This document shows, in pieces, positions 61,369-64,000 of a DNA stretch of 64,000 bases (its first letter is position 1; each line of letters opens with the position of its first letter). This DNA is from JBAXTE01 sp037130365. Its GTDB lineage: Bacteria; Bacteroidota; Bacteroidia; Bacteroidales; WCHB1-69. The position numbers and the translations under genes are program-made. Location of the stretch: assembly GCA_037130365.1 (NCBI GenBank), contig JBAXTE010000006.1, positions 62,001 through 126,000 of the forward strand. Direction: 5' to 3'. The notes under the pieces are model-generated. The model searched no databases. It was not told where the DNA came from and saw only the letters and a list, made by a program, of their open reading frames with translations.

Positions 61369-62652
61369 TTAAAAGTTCCAATAGTTATATGAATTAATCA
61401 ACATCAGTTTTTCGATTTTTAGCATCAAAAATTGTTGCTGTTTTGAAGCAATATCTTTCATGAAATTTTTAAAATCCATTACCGAAATTTCTCCTTGAGA
61501 AAGCTCTTTTTCGTAAGTATTTCTCAATTTATTATACTGATTTAATTGTTCTTGCAAAAGTGATGTTTGTTGATTTAAAGAATTAATTTGATTCAAAATT
61601 TTACCTCTATTTATTTCGTTTTGGGTGATAAAATTATTCTTTTGAAATTCAATGGATTGCAACGAAATTAAAGACTTTTGATTTTGAATTCCACGTTGAT
61701 TTCCATCAAAAAGATTCCAACTAAACGTAATGCCAGTGCTAAACCCCATACGATTGAATGTGGGTTGATAAACGGCATTTAAACCCGCATTGGCAAACAA
61801 ACTTAATTGTGGTTTATACTTTAAATTACTGATTATCAAATCGGAAACTACGTTTAAACTATCTAATTTAAATGAATTCAAAAACTTAGAAGATGTTGGC
61901 AAAAGCGATTTTATCTGAAAATCAACTTGTTGAATGTCAACAATTGTGGTGTCTTTAATTCCACAAAGCAAGTTTAAATCATAAATATTGGTTCGATGAT
62001 TGGCTAAAAATGTTTGATAATCAAACTCGTAATTCTGAATTTCTAATTGTAAAAGCATCAAATCCGAATGCTTGTACAACGCGTTTTCAACCAACTTCTT
62101 CATAATTGGGAGTTGACTTTTGAGCTCTGTATAAAGTGAAAACCCATTTTCGACTTGCAACTTTGATTTTAAACATAAAACATACTGATAGCTAACCAAT
62201 TGTTCTATTTCGTGAATTGTAAGCATCGTTGAATTTTCGTTTTGATGACTTAAAACAGCTGATTTATCTGAATATGCTCTAAATTTTGAAGCATTAAATA
62301 ACGGTTGTGTAATTGCCACTACAGCTTGATACTGACCTCCATCAGAAGTTGATAAATCGTAACCCGAATAACTGGTTGCACCACTCGAAACCCATTCAAG
62401 ACTATTTGAATTGTTATTGTGAGCGATTATAGGTGCAAACAAGACATTGGCTTCCAAATTGATTTCGGGTTTGGAAAGTGCTCTCTGAACCTGAGCTAAA
62501 TCGAGATTTATTAGTTTGTTATCGTTTCTGTTTTTGTTAAGCAATGGACTATTCGTCTGGGCTTGTGCTATATAATAGTCTAAATTGCGCTGTTGGCTGT
62601 GCCCAATTTGAATTGATAAGCAAAATAAAATCGAAAGGAATAAGGTCTTCAT
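61369..62652 (-). CDS. TolC-family outer-membrane efflux channel
   Basis: 427 aa. Signal peptide about 1-19 (GHSQ). Repeated helical segments with QxNN-type turns (NLDYYIAQAQTNSPLLNKN) and beta-strand parts (SLFANAGLNAVYQPTFNRMGFSTGITFSWNLFDG) fit the OEP fold, with the second coiled region at about 330-420. It is the exit duct of the efflux system. The gene starts 118 nt downstream of the histidine kinase gene, with a dyad in between. It is shorter than E. coli TolC, as in many Bacteroidota. Confidence 0.88.
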   Translation of the reverse strand: MKTLFLSILFCLSIQIGHSQQRNLDYYIAQAQTNSPLLNKNRNDNKLINLDLAQVQRALSKPEINLEANVLFAPIIAHNNNSNSLEWVSSGATSYSGYDLSTSDGGQYQAVVAITQPLFNASKFRAYSDKSAVLSHQNENSTMLTIHEIEQLVSYQYVLCLKSKLQVENGFSLYTELKSQLPIMKKLVENALYKHSDLMLLQLEIQNYEFDYQTFLANHRTNIYDLNLLCGIKDTTIVDIQQVDFQIKSLLPTSSKFLNSFKLDSLNVVSDLIISNLKYKPQLSLFANAGLNAVYQPTFNRMGFSTGITFSWNLFDGNQRGIQNQKSLISLQSIEFQKNNFITQNEINRGKILNQINSLNQQTSLLQEQLNQYNKLRNTYEKELSQGEISVMDFKNFMKDIASKQQQFLMLKIEKLMLINSYNYWNF

Positions 62653-62705
62653 GTTTAATTTTTCATATTATTGAATATAAATTATTTATTCTTTCTGAAC
62701 AAAGT

Positions 62706-62738
62706 GAAGAATCTATTCTCTTGATATATAGATTCTTC
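62706..62738. repeat. 11 bp inverted repeat, interspersed-repeat type
   Basis: GAAGAATCTAT (62706-62716) pairs with ATAGATTCTTC (62728-62738) around an 11 nt loop, and TTCTGAACAAAGT precedes it. The sequence has the look of the short palindromic repeats scattered in Bacteroidota intergenic regions (GATTCTTCGTTAC.. type). It lies after the histidine kinase gene and before the TolC-like gene on the minus strand; no U-run follows, so a terminator role is doubtful. Confidence 0.55.
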
Positions 62739-62770
62739 GTTACACTCACAATGAGCAAAGTTGAAATATA

Positions 62771-64000
62771 TCATTCTTTATTTTTTTTAATCGTAAAACA
62801 ATGCAACTCCGCTTGAGTGTATTGAATATCTAACCGATGAGTGTCACAAATGTTTTTTACAATTGCTAATCCTAAACCAAATGATTTTGAATTTCCTTTC
62901 ACAAACCGATTAAAAATAGTTTCCTGTGTTAAACTACTCTTTTCGCCAGTATTACAAAACTTAAGCTCATTTTCGTTTACCCAAATTTCAATTTTTCCAT
63001 CTGCAACATTGTGATTTACAGCGTTTGAAAGTAAATTTCCAATCAAAATATCCACCAATTGTTCATTGATATTTAGTTTAAATTCTTGCTGATTGATAAT
63101 CTCGACATCCAACTTTTTAACTTCAAATAAAGGGGCAAAATCAATCACTTTTTGTTTTACGATATTGTTGATGTTGATTATAAGTTTCTTATCTGCAGTA
63201 AACTGATTGTTTTCAATTTTTGCCAATAAGATTAAATTTTTATTCAACGACGACAGCCTTTTAACGGCATTAATGGACGAGACAATTTTATTTAAAAAGT
63301 CTTCGGATAAATCCTCTTGCAATAGTTCTTCAAGATTTAGCAATGCTATTGAAAGTGGAGTTTGAATTTCGTGTGACGCATTTTCGGTAAATTCTTTCAA
63401 TGCCAAATAATCCAACTTTAATTTTTCCGTTAACGAAATCACTACCTTATTTAGTCGATCAAACTCCTCAATATTTGAGTTTTTAAGACTTATATTGCTA
63501 TTTGATTTGAAGTTAAACTGCTCAATTTCATTTAGATTCAGTTCAAAATCAGTCCAAATGGTCTTGTTCATTTTTTTTGTAATAATAAATGAAATTCCAA
63601 AAGAGGAAATTAATAAAAGAAGAAACGAAAACCCAATTATGGCCACTAAATCTTCACTTTCGAAAGAAGCTTGCCTTATTTTAATAGAATAAAAGGAATC
63701 TTTAATTTTAAGTTGATTTGAATATTCCAAAAAAAGTTCCGATTCATCTTCTTCTTCATTTTGAATATAAATTTCTTTAATTATTGGCTTATCATCAGTG
63801 ATTTGAACTATTTTTTTTACTTCTATTAAAGGATAAAGATTTGGTAATTCAGCCGTTGTAGAAATTTGACTTTTAATAAGATTCTCTTTTTCAATCAAGT
63901 TATCTTTCGTTTCATTTAAGATAATTGCATGCAATACAAAGTAACCCACTATTGAAATTACGCAAAGAATAATCGTCAATAGGTAAAAATAGTTTCGATT
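62771..64000 (-). CDS. sensor histidine kinase (5' end cut by window edge)
   Basis: The frame stays open to the right edge (409 codons before the stop are visible), and residues NRNYFYLL precede the TTG at 63977-63979, so the true start lies outside. Two transmembrane helices (near 1-20 and 115-140 of the visible part) flank a periplasmic sensor region. The dimerisation/phospho-acceptor box is FTENASHEIQTPLS near 210-223. The N-box (GNLLSNAVNH) and G-box (FGLGLAIVKN) of the HATPase domain close it. It should phosphorylate a response regulator encoded beyond the edge and probably controls the efflux operon, 118 nt downstream. The stimulus is not known. Confidence 0.9.
   Translation of the reverse strand, partial: NRNYFYLLTIILCVISIVGYFVLHAIILNETKDNLIEKENLIKSQISTTAELPNLYPLIEVKKIVQITDDKPIIKEIYIQNEEEDESELFLEYSNQLKIKDSFYSIKIRQASFESEDLVAIIGFSFLLLLISSFGISFIITKKMNKTIWTDFELNLNEIEQFNFKSNSNISLKNSNIEEFDRLNKVVISLTEKLKLDYLALKEFTENASHEIQTPLSIALLNLEELLQEDLSEDFLNKIVSSINAVKRLSSLNKNLILLAKIENNQFTADKKLIININNIVKQKVIDFAPLFEVKKLDVEIINQQEFKLNINEQLVDILIGNLLSNAVNHNVADGKIEIWVNENELKFCNTGEKSSLTQETIFNRFVKGNSKSFGLGLAIVKNICDTHRLDIQYTQAELHCFTIKKNKE

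Overview
The window is about 64 kb of A+T-rich chromosome from a member of the Bacteroidota, most likely class Bacteroidia. The pointers are a giant secreted protein ending in a type IX secretion (T9SS) type A sorting domain, an UpxY-type NusG paralogue in a polysaccharide locus, a TonB-dependent receptor of the OMP beta-barrel family, several -7 boxes of the Bacteroidota form TAnnTTTG, and the near absence of Shine-Dalgarno sequences. No rRNA, tRNA or CRISPR array was seen.

Positions 1-13603 (all minus strand) form a surface-polysaccharide locus. Read in the direction of transcription it holds an initiating sugar-phosphate transferase, a Wzi-like outer-membrane protein, the Wza export lipoprotein, a Wzc-type tyrosine kinase with a tyrosine-rich tail, an OmpA-like protein, UpxY, a FlaA1/CapD-type nucleotide-sugar dehydratase, a HipBA toxin-antitoxin islet, a NeuD-type acetyltransferase, a CBS-nucleotidyltransferase of the PtmE type, and the start of a FnlA/CapE-type UDP-GlcNAc dehydratase that runs off the left edge. 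The HipBA islet sits between the intact 3' end of the dehydratase gene and a second, diverged copy of that same 3' end.

Positions 13800-31900 hold a CobW-type GTPase, pdxH, an 8 kb gene for a secreted lysyl-endopeptidase-like protease with 13 Ig-like repeats, an isolated HNH nuclease gene bounded by short inverted repeats, aroQ, a fused ADP-forming acyl-CoA synthetase, a YkgJ-type protein, a PIF1-like helicase and an AAA/DUF4143 ATPase.

Positions 31900-35900 hold a very A+T-rich spacer followed by a redox cluster: OsmC, an atypical thioredoxin, thioredoxin reductase, a membrane-anchored thioredoxin, a DUF302 protein and a small ferredoxin. The part from the first thioredoxin to the ferredoxin is bracketed by intergenic arrays built of degenerate 7-bp units kept in register. 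The right-hand array is about 580 bp, and a third, smaller array lies at about 4.94 kb. These arrays and the HipBA boundary are the least ordinary structures found.

Positions 35900-54200 are mostly housekeeping and catabolism: a secreted nuclease, an S9 peptidase, three envelope proteins of unknown role, topoisomerase III, an S37-type peptidase, RarD, a GYF-domain membrane protein, an EtfB-EtfA-acyl-CoA dehydrogenase operon, arginine deiminase and delta-1-pyrroline-5-carboxylate dehydrogenase. Positions 54296-64000 (minus strand) hold a PepSY-like protein, a TonB-dependent receptor, an RND efflux system (inner-membrane pump, adaptor lipoprotein, TolC-like channel) and a histidine kinase cut by the right edge.
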